Positions 48,825 to 60,602 of a DNA stretch of 64,000 nucleotides are shown piece after piece. Positions within the stretch are counted from its first letter, which is position 1; each line of letters opens with the position of its first letter. The stretch lies in the NCBI GenBank assembly GCA_034432635.1, contig DAOUBK010000117.1, positions 1 through 64,000 of the forward strand, given 5' to 3'. Source of the stretch: Roseiflexus sp034432635. Lineage in GTDB: Bacteria > Chloroflexota > Chloroflexia > Chloroflexales > Roseiflexaceae. The position numbers were made by a program, and so were the translations under genes. Below the pieces are notes generated by a model. That model was not told the origin of the DNA. It saw nothing but the letters and a program-made list of their open reading frames with translations, and did not search any database.

Positions 48825-50031
48825 TAATCTCGACGTACTCTTTGCTGAAATCGCACGTCCAGACGGTCGTTCGGGCATTACCCAGCCCCAGGTCGAGCGT
48901 AATAAAAACCGGGTCCTGACGTAGCAGCACCGATGCTGCTGCCAGGTCGGCGTCGAGCGGCAACCCATGCGCCACTAGCTGGAGCGACGCTTCCGGAGGA
49001 CCAAACCAGAGTGCCAGTCGGTCGGGGTCAATCGCGGCGCCACTGTGGCCAGCAGCACACAGGATACGTCCCCAGTTCGGGTCGCCGCCGTGGATTGCGG
49101 TTTTGACCAGCGGGGAGCGCGCGATGGCGTTTGCCGTTTGATGCGCCTGTTGCTCGTCCAGCGCGCCGCAGACTGTGATTTCGACCAGGCGCGTAGCGCC
49201 TTCGCCATCGCGCGCGATCTGTTTTGCCAGGTCGATACACACTTCAGTGAGAGTTGTAGTGAAATCGTCGAATGAAAGCCCGTCTGTTACGGGATCATCG
49301 CTCACCGGTACGCCGGATGCGCCGGATGCCAGAAGCAGCAGGGTATCGTTAGTGCTGGTGTCGCCATCGACGCTGACGCGGTTGAAGCTGCGGTTGGCGG
49401 CAACACGCAGGGCGCGGTCGAGTTGTGCAGGATGTGCCTGCGCGTCGGTGGTCACAATTGCGAGCATTGTCGCCATGTTGGGATGGATCATGCCAGCGCC
49501 CTTGCACATCCCGGCAATTGTAACAGTACGTTCGGCGATGGTCATGGTGCGCGCAGCGACCTTCGGGTGCGTATCGGTAGTCATCATGGCGCGTGCCGCT
49601 GCGCCAGCGCCTGAATGGGCAGTCGGTCCGGTCAGGCTGGCAATTCCCTGTGCCACTTTTGTCATATCGAGTTGCCGACCGATAACACCGGTCGAGAGCA
49701 CCAGCACCTGATCGGCGCGGCGCCCGATCCGTTCAGCGGTCAGTTCTGCCATTGCGCGACAGTTGGCAGCGCCCTGTGGTCCGGTGCAGGCGTTGGCATT
49801 ACCCGCATTGACGATCACCGCGCAGATGGTGCCAGCATTCGTCGCCAGAATCTCCTGGTCGTAGATCACCGGCGCAGCCTTGACGCGGTTGGTTGTGAAG
49901 AGACCGGCGGCGCAGCATGGAACATCGGCGGTAATCAGCGCCATGTCGAGGGCGCCGTTCGGTTTCAGTCCACACGCGGTTGCAGTAGCGCTAAAACCAC
50001 GTGCAAGCGAGAATGTGTCTGTCTGCATCAT
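48805..50031 (-). CDS. argJ: Ornithine acetyltransferase ArgJ
   Basis: A 408-residue glutamate N-acetyltransferase that recycles the acetyl group from N-acetylornithine to glutamate. The self-cleavage site is in MIHPNMATMLAIVTTDAQ, where the chain is cut before Thr, and ARGFSATATACGLK, VIVNAGNANACTG and GDPNWGRILCAAGHSGA match the family. Starts at 50031 or 50028 are possible; 50031 is used. It follows argG after a heptamer array and precedes a YfhO-like gene. With a separate NAGS gene in the operon, ArgJ may be either monofunctional or bifunctional. Confidence 0.95.
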   Translation of the reverse strand: MMQTDTFSLARGFSATATACGLKPNGALDMALITADVPCCAAGLFTTNRVKAAPVIYDQEILATNAGTICAVIVNAGNANACTGPQGAANCRAMAELTAERIGRRADQVLVLSTGVIGRQLDMTKVAQGIASLTGPTAHSGAGAAARAMMTTDTHPKVAARTMTIAERTVTIAGMCKGAGMIHPNMATMLAIVTTDAQAHPAQLDRALRVAANRSFNRVSVDGDTSTNDTLLLLASGASGVPVSDDPVTDGLSFDDFTTTLTEVCIDLAKQIARDGEGATRLVEITVCGALDEQQAHQTANAIARSPLVKTAIHGGDPNWGRILCAAGHSGAAIDPDRLALWFGPPEASLQLVAHGLPLDADLAAASVLLRQDPVFITLDLGLGNARTTVWTCDFSKEYVEINAHYTT

Positions 50032-50084
50032 TGTTGTGTTTCTGTGAGAACCGGGAACTGAGAACTGAGAACCGACAGAAAATA

Positions 50085-50200
50085 CAACGTGCAACGCGCA
50101 ACGTGCAACGCCCAGCACCTAACGTCCAACGTGCACCGTGCAACGCGCAACATTCTTCAACGTTCCAACGTTCAACGTTCAACGTTCAACGCTCCTCAAC
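50085..50200. repeat. TTGAACG-type heptamer array (minus strand)
   Basis: CAACGTG, CAACGCG and CAACGTT units read on the plus strand, i.e. TTGAACG-like units on the coding strand. It fills the argG-argJ spacer; the argG stop TGA is in the first unit. A short GAGAACC-type run (about 50046-50076) flanks it. Confidence 0.88.
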
Positions 50201-51406
50201 CCTGCCGTCCCTCCAGCAGCGCCTGCACTCTGACCGGCAGACCAAAGAGTTTGATGAACCCTTCTGCATCTTTCTGGTTGTAACTCTCGCTCATCGTGAA
50301 ACTGGCGATGTCGGGGTTGTAGAGGCTTCTGGCTGCACGTCGCCCGACCAGCGTTGCATTCCCCTTATACAGTTTCAGGCGCGTCTCGCCAGTGACATTG
50401 CGCTGAGTGACGCGCACAAACGCATCGAGCGCCTCGCGCAGCGGTGTGTACCACTGCCCGTAATAGACCAGTTCGGCGTAGCGATGGGCAATCACGTCCT
50501 TGTAGTGCAGCGTGTCACGGTCGAGCGTCAGTTGTTCGAGCCCCTGGTGCGCCACCCGCAGGATCGTTCCGCCGGGAGTCTCATAGACACCGTGGCTTTT
50601 CATGCCGACCAGCCGGTTTTCCACCAGATCGACGCGCCCGATGCCATGCTTCGCACCGATGTCATTCAGCGTCAACAGCAGTTCGACCGGTCCCAGGCGT
50701 TTGCCGTTGACGCTCACCGGCGTTCCCTGCTCGAACCCGACGATGACATACTCCGGTTCGTCCGGCGCCGCTTCGGGAGCGGTTGTCAGGGTGTACATCG
50801 TTTCTTCCGGTTCGTTCCACGGGTCCTCCAGAATGCCGCCCTCGTGCGACATATGCCAGATGTTGCGGTCGCGACTGTAGATCGATCGGAGGGTGGCGGT
50901 GACCGGAACGTGATGTTCGGCAGCATAATCGAGAGCATCTTCGCGGCTGCGGATATTCCATTCGCGCCAGGGGGCGATCACCTTCAGGTGTGGCGCAAAT
51001 GCCATGTAGGTCAATTCAAAGCGCACCTGATCATTTCCTTTGCCGGTACACCCATGCGCGAGGGCGTCGGCGCCCTCCTGGAGTGCAATTTCCGCCTGAC
51101 GACGGGCAATCAGTGGGCGCGCCACCGATGTGCCGAGCAGATAGGAGCGCTCGTACACCGCTCCAGACTGGAGCAACGGGAAGAGAAAATCGCGCACAAA
51201 CTCTTCGCGCAGGTCTTCGACATAGCACTTCGAGGCGCCGGTGGCGATCGCTTTCTCCTCCAGACCGCTCAATTCATCGTCCTGACCGATATTGGCGCAG
51301 TAGCAGATAACTTCGGGGTTGCCGTAGTTCTGCTTCAGCCATGGAACGATGATGCTGGTATCGAGACCGCCGGAGTATGCCAGGACGACCTTGTTGACTT
51401 TTGCGC

Positions 51407-51410
<4 letters not shown>
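50196..51410 (-). CDS. argG: Argininosuccinate synthase ArgG
   Basis: A 404-residue enzyme that joins citrulline and aspartate using ATP. The PP-loop AYSGGLDTSI (10-19), the substrate segments HGCTGKGNDQVRFE and SIYSRDRNIWHMSHEGG, and the C-terminal VYYGQWYTPLREALD are all present. Its ATG overlaps the carB stop by four bases. Its TGA stop lies at the edge of the heptamer array. Confidence 0.97.
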
Positions 51411-54748
<3,338 letters not shown>

Positions 54749-54819
54749 TGATCGTTCAACTCTCTCTTCCCGGTGTTGCAGCAATATCGCTCCAGGCAAC
54801 TGGTCGAAATCGCTGCTTC

Positions 54820-55281
54820 TTATTCCGTCCGTTCCTGCGATGCCGTCAGCGCATCGATCACATCGAGCACATTGCGGGAGGCATTGTCCAGATCACGGCT
54901 CACCTGTGTAAAACTAGGCGGCAGATCGGGTGAAACGATACGGACCAGCAGGCGGGCAACGCTACGCACATTGCCAAGCGGGGTTAGCAGATCGTGGCGG
55001 TACACGTGCAGGTCACGGTCACTGATGCTGCTGACACGTGCGCGTTCGTTCTCTTCAGCCACAAGCGTTTCGAGGCGCACTATCGAATCGCGCAGCACAT
55101 CGAGCAGTTCATCGAACCGTCCATGCATCAACGGTGCAGTCTGTTCCGCGTCCAGTTGGAGCAATCGGTCGATGGCGCGGCGTGTGGCATCGAGCGGTGC
55201 GGCAAGTTCCGCCTGCATCGCCTGAATGCGTTCTTGCGGCGAGCGGTGGTACAGGGTCCGCAGACGCTGATAGAGCGACAT
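54820..55281 (-). CDS. HisKA/DHp-like helical protein without kinase domain
   Basis: A 153-residue, almost wholly helical protein between carA and carB. Near residue 93 it has YRHDLLTPLGNVRSVARLL, a typical histidine-kinase H-box with a phosphorylatable His. There is no ATP-binding domain, transmembrane segment or receiver. It could be an orphan phosphotransfer or dimerisation module, perhaps contacting a separate kinase. Position in the operon suggests expression with arginine biosynthesis, not a proven role. Confidence 0.65.
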   Translation of the reverse strand: MSLYQRLRTLYHRSPQERIQAMQAELAAPLDATRRAIDRLLQLDAEQTAPLMHGRFDELLDVLRDSIVRLETLVAEENERARVSSISDRDLHVYRHDLLTPLGNVRSVARLLVRIVSPDLPPSFTQVSRDLDNASRNVLDVIDALTASQERTE

Positions 55282-55317
55282 GGCGTTCTCCTTGAGGGAC
55301 TTATGGTTTGTTGCTAT

Positions 55318-55337
55318 CGTTCATTATTCATTATTCA
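55318..55337. repeat. Short heptamer run at the carA stop
   Basis: On the coding (minus) strand TAATGAA occurs twice in tandem, preceded by GGTTGAA, which holds the carA TGA stop (55335-55337). It is an AT-variant of the TTGAACG arrays. Confidence 0.6.
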
Positions 55338-56495
55338 ACCGCTCGATGCTGGATGCCGGTTCCGCGCCCGCGCCATCAACTCGACAAACTGGTGAAAAAG
55401 GTACCGCGCGTCGTGTGGTCCTGGCGCCGCCTCAGGATGGTACTGCACGCTGAATGCGTGTTTGTCCGGCGCGCGCAATCCTTCGACACATCCGTCGTTT
55501 AGGTTGACATGGGTGATTTCAACACCATCGGGTAACGATGAGGCATCGACGGCGAAGCCATGGTTGTGACTTGAAATTTCCACTCGCAAGGTGTCATTGA
55601 AGCGCACCGGTTGATTGCCGCCCCGATGACCGAAGTGCAGTTTGTAGGTCTTGCCGCCAAGCGCAAGACCGAGGATCTGATGCCCGAGACAGATGCCAAA
55701 CACCGGTGCTTTTCCCAGTAGGTCGCGCACAGCCTGCACCCCATACGTCACTGCTGCCGGGTCGCCGGGTCCATTCGAGAGAAAAACGCCGTCCGGTTCG
55801 AGTGCCAGCACGTCGGCGGCAGGCGTGGTAGCGGGTACAACGGTGACGCGACACCCGTGTTCCGCCAGCAAGCGCAGGATGTTACGCTTGATGCCAAAAT
55901 CGTATGCGACGACGTGGAACGTCGGTTCGCCACGCTGCGCGGGTGTTTCGCCCGTACCCCACTCTCCCGGATTACCCTCGACCCAGTGGTACGGTTCGGC
56001 GCAGGTGACATACGGTACCAGGTCGAGTCCGTTCATCGATGGCGCGGCGCGCGCTGCTGCGATCAGGCGATCAGGTTCCGGGTTTTGCGACGAGATGACC
56101 GCGCGCATTGCTCCCTGGGTGCGGATGTGCCGTACCAGCGCCCGCGTATCGACGCCGGTCATTGCGACAATGCCATACTCTGCCAGATACTCGTGGAGTG
56201 ACTGTGTGGCGCGCCAGTTGGATACGTATGGACTGGCAGCGCGTACAACGAAGCCGGCAACCCACGGGTGCCGGCTCTCTTCGTCTTCCCGGTTGACCCC
56301 GGTATTGCCGATATGCGGCGCGGTCATGACCACGATCTGACCGTAGTATGAAGGGTCGGTCAACACTTCCTGGTAGCCGGTCATTGAGGTGTTGAACACC
56401 ACTTCGCCAGCGCATTCACCAATCGCCCCTAACGCATACCCATGCCAGATTGTGCCATCTTCCAGCGCCAGCAGCGCGCGTATCCGTGTCGTCAT
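55335..56495 (-). CDS. carA: Carbamoyl-phosphate synthase small subunit CarA
   Basis: A 386-residue glutamine amidotransferase subunit that supplies ammonia to CarB. The N-terminal domain (ALLALEDGTIWHG, GEVVFNTSMTGYQEVLTDPSY) and the class I GATase domain (FLSNGPGDP; catalytic Cys in GICLGHQILGL; His and Glu in SVQYHPEAAPGP) are intact. ATG 56495 is preceded by GAGGTT. Confidence 0.97.
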   Translation of the reverse strand: MTTRIRALLALEDGTIWHGYALGAIGECAGEVVFNTSMTGYQEVLTDPSYYGQIVVMTAPHIGNTGVNREDEESRHPWVAGFVVRAASPYVSNWRATQSLHEYLAEYGIVAMTGVDTRALVRHIRTQGAMRAVISSQNPEPDRLIAAARAAPSMNGLDLVPYVTCAEPYHWVEGNPGEWGTGETPAQRGEPTFHVVAYDFGIKRNILRLLAEHGCRVTVVPATTPAADVLALEPDGVFLSNGPGDPAAVTYGVQAVRDLLGKAPVFGICLGHQILGLALGGKTYKLHFGHRGGNQPVRFNDTLRVEISSHNHGFAVDASSLPDGVEITHVNLNDGCVEGLRAPDKHAFSVQYHPEAAPGPHDARYLFHQFVELMARARNRHPASSG

Positions 56496-56543
56496 GAAGC
56501 AACCTCGTTGATGAGAAGGGTTTGGCGGATTCGTATCAGGTAC

Positions 56544-56742
56544 GCGACGTCCGACGTTCAACGTTCTACCGGCGGGCAACCTGCGACATCACACGTTCGA
56601 CGTTCACCGTTCAACGCTCAACGCCCCACACCAAACCGTGCAACGTCTCTCGCGCCAACCTGCAACATCACACCGTTCGACGTTCACCGTTCAATGTCCA
56701 ACATCCAGCGTTCACCGTTCAACATCCAACATTCACCGTTCA
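56544..56742. repeat. TTGAACG-type heptamer array with 79-bp duplication
   Basis: Many CGTTCAA, CGTTCAC and CAACGTC units on the plus strand fill the NAGS-carA spacer. Within it a segment beginning at 56577 (CAACCTGCGACATCACACGT) recurs 79 bases later with few changes, showing a recent local duplication. Confidence 0.88.
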
Positions 56743-57248
56743 AACTCAATCACAACCGCCGTCTCGTCACAGGCATGTTGGAGCGGGCAGATCGCACAGT
56801 CACGCCAGACCTTTTCCGGGAAATCTTCCTTCGATGTGATCCGGAAACCCAGTTTTTCAAAAAACGGAACTGCGCGGGTCAATGCGAACACTTTCAGACA
56901 TCCGCGCCGACGCGCCTCATCGACCAGCCCGCGCACAATCGCCTGCCCGATGCGTAACCCGCGATACTGCGGCAGCACTGCTAGCGAACGCACCTCGACC
57001 AGTTCTAGACTCATCTGCACCAGCGAGCCGATGCCTGCCACAGCGCCATCCACCTCTGCTACCAGCCACGATGACAGGGTGGCGCGAATGTTCTCTGCGC
57101 TGCGCGGCAGCAGGTGCCCCTGGCGGGCATGTTCGGCGACAATCGCTACAATAGCGGGAATGTCGTCTTCTTCGGCACGACGCACAATGATATCGGGTGT
57201 GCGCGGCGGTACGACAAAGACCTGTGACTCGCGGACGTGGACGGTCAT
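56733..57248 (-). CDS. GNAT-type N-acetylglutamate synthase
   Basis: A 171-residue GNAT acetyltransferase that probably makes N-acetylglutamate, the first arginine intermediate. The acetyl-CoA loop is LPQYRGLRIGQAIV (near 98-111). The C-terminal FPEKVWRDCAICPLQHACDE motif matches the short, kinase-less NAGS of actinobacteria (Mycobacterium ArgA-type). It overlaps argB by four bases. Its last codons and TGA lie within the heptamer array. Confidence 0.88.
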   Translation of the reverse strand: MTVHVRESQVFVVPPRTPDIIVRRAEEDDIPAIVAIVAEHARQGHLLPRSAENIRATLSSWLVAEVDGAVAGIGSLVQMSLELVEVRSLAVLPQYRGLRIGQAIVRGLVDEARRRGCLKVFALTRAVPFFEKLGFRITSKEDFPEKVWRDCAICPLQHACDETAVVIEFER

Positions 57249-58030
57249 TCGTGTGGTTCCCTTTCCGTGATGATCGTTGTGCCCTGATTCAGTAACCCTG
57301 CTAGATTGGTGATGCGCGCAGCATGTACGCCGGCGTCGAGTGCTGTGAGTGCGGCGCGCACTTTGGAGATCATACCACTGCTGATCGTGCCATCGGCGAT
57401 CAACCGTTCGATCTCACTGCGCGTCAACCGGCGCGCGACATCGCCTTTGACCAGCACGCCGGGCACATTCGTGACGAATACAGCCTCACCGGCGCCAAGC
57501 GCGGCTGCGACGGCGCCGGCCGCTTCGTCGGCATTGACGTTGTATGGTCCATCAGGACCGAGCGCAATTGGTGCGATCACCGGTATAACGCCGTGGTCGA
57601 GCAGGTCGTGCAGCACCTCGCTTCGCACAGCGGTTGGGCGCCCGACGCGCCCCAGATCACCCGCCGGATGCTCCTGTTTTACGACCCGGATCAGTCCACG
57701 ATCCACGCCGGAGATGCCGAGAGCGTCGGCGCCAGCGGTAATAAGCGCAGCCACCAGGCGCGTGCTCACGCTGCCGCATAGAACCATCTCGGCTGCTGTG
57801 AGTGCGGTGGCATCGGTATAGCGCAACCCACCGACGAAGCGTGGTGTGCTGCCCAGCGTTTCCTGCAGGATTCCGATCTCCTTGCCACCGCCATGCACTA
57901 GCACCGGAAGTGGACGGATCGCTACCACAACACGCGCCAGTTCCGCAACGAATGTGGCGTCGTCGAGATCATTACCGCCGACTTTGATGACCAGTATTGG
58001 TCGATCGTTTTGGTTTGCCAAGTCTGCCAT
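57245..58030 (-). CDS. argB: Acetylglutamate kinase ArgB
   Basis: A 261-residue amino-acid kinase that phosphorylates N-acetylglutamate. Motifs are VIKVGGNDLDD, VHGGGKEIG near 46, and NVNADEAAGAVAAALGA. The family's C-terminal LDAGVHAARI is present, while no N-terminal extension associated with arginine feedback is seen, so the enzyme may be arginine-insensitive. The stop overlaps the NAGS start. Confidence 0.96.
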   Translation of the reverse strand: MADLANQNDRPILVIKVGGNDLDDATFVAELARVVVAIRPLPVLVHGGGKEIGILQETLGSTPRFVGGLRYTDATALTAAEMVLCGSVSTRLVAALITAGADALGISGVDRGLIRVVKQEHPAGDLGRVGRPTAVRSEVLHDLLDHGVIPVIAPIALGPDGPYNVNADEAAGAVAAALGAGEAVFVTNVPGVLVKGDVARRLTRSEIERLIADGTISSGMISKVRAALTALDAGVHAARITNLAGLLNQGTTIITEREPHE

Positions 58031-58070
58031 CTCCGCTCTCCCCTGAACCGATAACCGAGAACCGAGAACC

Positions 58071-58198
58071 CTTCAACGTTCAACCTTCAGCCTGCAACGC
58101 CCAACGTCCAACGCCCAACGTCCAAACATTCAACGTTCAACGCCCAACCCCCAACGTCCAAACGGTCAACGGTCAACGTTCAACGTTCAACCTGCAAC
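58071..58198. repeat. TTGAACG-type heptamer array (minus strand)
   Basis: About 18 CAACGTT/CAACGCC-type units fill the argC-argB spacer. The argC end (CAGGTTGAACGTTGA) is itself made of repeat units. A GAACCGA-type run lies at 58043-58070. Confidence 0.9.
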
Positions 58199-59199
58199 CC
58201 CGTCGTCTCCTCCAGACCGAACATCAGGTTCATGTTCTGGATCGCCTGCCCGGCTGCACCTTTGACCATGTTGTCCTCGCTGGAGACGATGATGAGCAAA
58301 CCAGGTCGCGCCAGGGTGAGCGAGATCGCACAGACATTAGTGTGCGTCGTGTGGGCCAGGGTTGCCAGCGCGCCTGTCGGCAGCACCCGCACGAATGGTT
58401 CACCAGCATACTGTTCGCAGTACAGCGCCCGCACCCGCTCTTCGCTCCAGTCGTCCGGTATGCGCAGATAGATCGTACTCAGAATGCCGCGACTCACCGG
58501 CAAGAGTTGTGGCGTGAAGACGATCTCCGGGTTTATGCCACGCGCAATGCGCTGCGCTTCCTGCATCATTTCGCCGACGTGCCGGTGAACCTGACCGATA
58601 TTGTATGGCGTCAGGTTCTCGTTCACTTCGACGAAGTGCGTATTCTGTTTCGGCGCGCGGCCTGCCCCCGACACCCCTGACTTGGCATCGACGATGATCA
58701 GCGGATTGGTCAGTGCACCCGTCATCAGCAGCGGCGCAATACCGAGCAGCACACCGGTAGGATAGCAGCCAGGGTTGGCGATCAGCGGCGCGTTGCGCAG
58801 GGCAGCGCGATTGAGTTCCGGCAGACCATAGGGTGCTGGCAGTAACTCAGGCGCCGGGTGTTCATGCCCGTACCAGCGTCGGTACGCTTCGGGTGTTGCC
58901 AGGCGAAAGTCGGCAGAGAAATCAATGACCCGCACTCCGGCAGCGTGTGCGCGTCGCGCCATCTTCCCGGCAGCGCCATGCGGTAGTGCCAGGAAGACCA
59001 GATCGACATCCGCCAGTGGCGCTTCATTGGGGGCGATCAGTGGCGCATCGAGTGGACCCGGCACGACATCGGCAAGTGATGCCCCAGCCGACGACTCAGA
59101 TGCTGTGAACACCACCTGCACTTCTGGATGGCGTCGCAGCCATCGCAGCAACTCGTATCCGGCATATCCGGTAGCGCCAAAAACACCGACGCGAATCAT
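58180..59199 (-). CDS. argC: N-acetyl-gamma-glutamyl-phosphate reductase ArgC
   Basis: A 339-residue NADPH-dependent reductase. The Rossmann start VGVFGATGYAGYELLRWL, catalytic Cys in IANPGCYPTG, and DAKSGVSGAGR are typical. It is the first gene of the arginine operon; ATG 59199 has a strong GGAGG just upstream. Both follow directly after the terminator hairpin, so transcription here is likely conditional. The C-terminus LQVER is encoded by heptamer units. Confidence 0.96.
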   Translation of the reverse strand: MIRVGVFGATGYAGYELLRWLRRHPEVQVVFTASESSAGASLADVVPGPLDAPLIAPNEAPLADVDLVFLALPHGAAGKMARRAHAAGVRVIDFSADFRLATPEAYRRWYGHEHPAPELLPAPYGLPELNRAALRNAPLIANPGCYPTGVLLGIAPLLMTGALTNPLIIVDAKSGVSGAGRAPKQNTHFVEVNENLTPYNIGQVHRHVGEMMQEAQRIARGINPEIVFTPQLLPVSRGILSTIYLRIPDDWSEERVRALYCEQYAGEPFVRVLPTGALATLAHTTHTNVCAISLTLARPGLLIIVSSEDNMVKGAAGQAIQNMNLMFGLEETTGLQVER

Positions 59200-59208
59200 G
59201 CGTCCTCC

Positions 59209-59247
59209 AAAGAAAAGCCCTTCGGACTTGTTCGTGTGTCCGAAGGG
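59209..59247 (-). terminator. Arginine-operon attenuator terminator
   Basis: On the minus strand CCCTTCGGAC and GTCCGAAGGG form a perfect 10-base stem with a 10-base loop, followed at once by CTTTTCTTT. It ends just before the GGAGG of argC. That position makes an attenuator far more likely than a terminator of another gene. Confidence 0.82.
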
Positions 59248-59304
59248 TGTACATCACGCTGATGCTGTTCTTGCCCGATGCATTCGTGTGCTGCGCACGT
59301 GCGG

Positions 59305-59379
59305 CTAACCCTCCAGACCGGTGCATCCCGGACGACGGAAGCGACGCAATGTACGCAGACTGTCAGGCATCTGATTCAT
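59305..59379 (-). CDS. Arginine-rich leader peptide
   Basis: A 24-residue ORF between the arg promoter and the terminator hairpin. Residues 8-18 are LRTLRRFRRPG, with five Arg codons, four of them within a five-codon window. ATG 59379 begins 10 bases after the -10 box, so translation would be nearly leaderless; a second in-frame ATG is codon 4. It stops at TAG 59305, about 60 bases before the terminator stem. Ribosome stalling at the Arg codons when charged tRNA-Arg is scarce could prevent terminator formation. No homologue was checked. Confidence 0.65.
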   Translation of the reverse strand: MNQMPDSLRTLRRFRRPGCTGLEG

Positions 59380-59389
59380 AACGACGGTA

Positions 59390-59418
59390 ATCATAGCGCC
59401 GATTATACCGGTTGTCAA
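59390..59418 (-). promoter_or_regulatory. Arginine operon promoter
   Basis: TTGACA (59413-59418) and TATGAT (59390-59395) on the minus strand with a 17-base spacer. It stands between the divergent argC and serC genes. Confidence 0.82.
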
Positions 59419-59501
59419 GTGGCCCGATTGCATTTTTCATGCACGAACGGAGCGACTGCTGTGCTACACTGTGGTCTGTGCAACAAAGGAGGAAGCGCTT
59501 T

Positions 59502-60587
59502 ATGAGCATCATCTACAATTTCAACGCCGGTCCGGCAATCCTTCCCGCATCCGTGCTGGAGCATGCGCAGCATGAGTTATGCAACTACCAGGGGCGTGGG
59601 ATGTCCATCCTGGAAATGAGTCATCGCTCGCCAGAGTACGAGGCGATCAACGCTGAGGCGGCTGAGCGTCTGAAACGTCTGCTCGGCGTCGGCGACGAGT
59701 ATCATGTGCTCTTCTTGCAAGGCGGCGCCAGTTTACAGTTTGCCATGCTGCCGCTCAATTTTCTGTCGCTAGGTGCGTCGGCAGATTATCTCATCACCGG
59801 TGCGTGGGCGGAAAAGGCATATGAAGAGGCGTTGCGCGTCGGTCAGGCGCGCGAGGCTGCCAGCACCGCCGCAAGCGGCTATCGCAGGGTGCCAGCGCAG
59901 GCGGATATTGCACTCGATCCACATGCGGCATACGTTCACATCACTAGTAACGAGACGATCCAGGGCGTCCAGTGGCATACCTGGCCTGACGTTGGTGATC
60001 GACCGCTGGTCGCCGATATGAGCAGCGACCTCCTCTCCCGCCCACTTGAGATGCAGCGTTTTGCGCTGATCTACGCCGGTGCACAGAAGAACCTCGGTCC
60101 TGCCGGTGTCACTGTGGTGGTCATTCGCGATTCGTTTGTGCAGAGAGCGTCGTCGAATCTGCCGGCAATGTTGCGCTATGCAACGCACGTGAAGAACCGG
60201 TCACTCTACAATACGCCGCCGGTGTTTGCTGTGTATATGGTGAATCTAGTGCTGGGCTGGATTGAGGAACAGGGGGGGCTTGCCGCTATTGCGGAGTGCA
60301 ATCGGCGCAAAGCAGCAACATTGTATCGGGTGATTGACACCAGCGGTGGGTTCTACTGCGGGCACGCCGAACCGGATCATCGCTCATTGATGAATGTAAC
60401 CTTCCGCCTGCTGGATGAGGCGCTGGAGAAACGGTTCGTCACCGAGGCGGCAGCACAGGGAATGATCGGTCTCGCGGGACACCGCTCGGTCGGTGGCATC
60501 CGCGCATCGATCTACAACGCAATGGATCAGGGAGGGTGCGATGCGCTGGCTCAGTTCATGATCGATTTTATGCGCCGGAACGGGTAG
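59502..60587 (+). CDS. serC: Phosphoserine aminotransferase SerC
   Basis: A 361-residue PLP-dependent class V aminotransferase that forms 3-phosphoserine in serine synthesis. The start YNFNAGPAILP, GMSILEMSHRS and the Schiff-base lysine K196 in YAGAQKNLGPAG are all characteristic; LAGHRSVGGIRASIYNAM ends the protein. ATG 59502 has AAGGAGG upstream and matches the family start. The next gene begins 16 bases after the stop. Confidence 0.96.
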   Translation: MSIIYNFNAGPAILPASVLEHAQHELCNYQGRGMSILEMSHRSPEYEAINAEAAERLKRLLGVGDEYHVLFLQGGASLQFAMLPLNFLSLGASADYLITGAWAEKAYEEALRVGQAREAASTAASGYRRVPAQADIALDPHAAYVHITSNETIQGVQWHTWPDVGDRPLVADMSSDLLSRPLEMQRFALIYAGAQKNLGPAGVTVVVIRDSFVQRASSNLPAMLRYATHVKNRSLYNTPPVFAVYMVNLVLGWIEEQGGLAAIAECNRRKAATLYRVIDTSGGFYCGHAEPDHRSLMNVTFRLLDEALEKRFVTEAAAQGMIGLAGHRSVGGIRASIYNAMDQGGCDALAQFMIDFMRRNG

Positions 60588-60602
60588 ATGGGAGTTAGGA
60601 CA

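Noticed and set aside
59096..59326. 76-codon minus-strand ORF spanning the attenuator hairpin
   Set aside because: It overlaps argC in another frame and has no coding features; the hairpin and leader ORF lie within it.
59200..59400. T-box or metabolite riboswitch in the argC leader
   Set aside because: No T-box AGGGTGGNACCGCG sequence or known riboswitch core was seen. The leader ORF plus terminator explains the region better.
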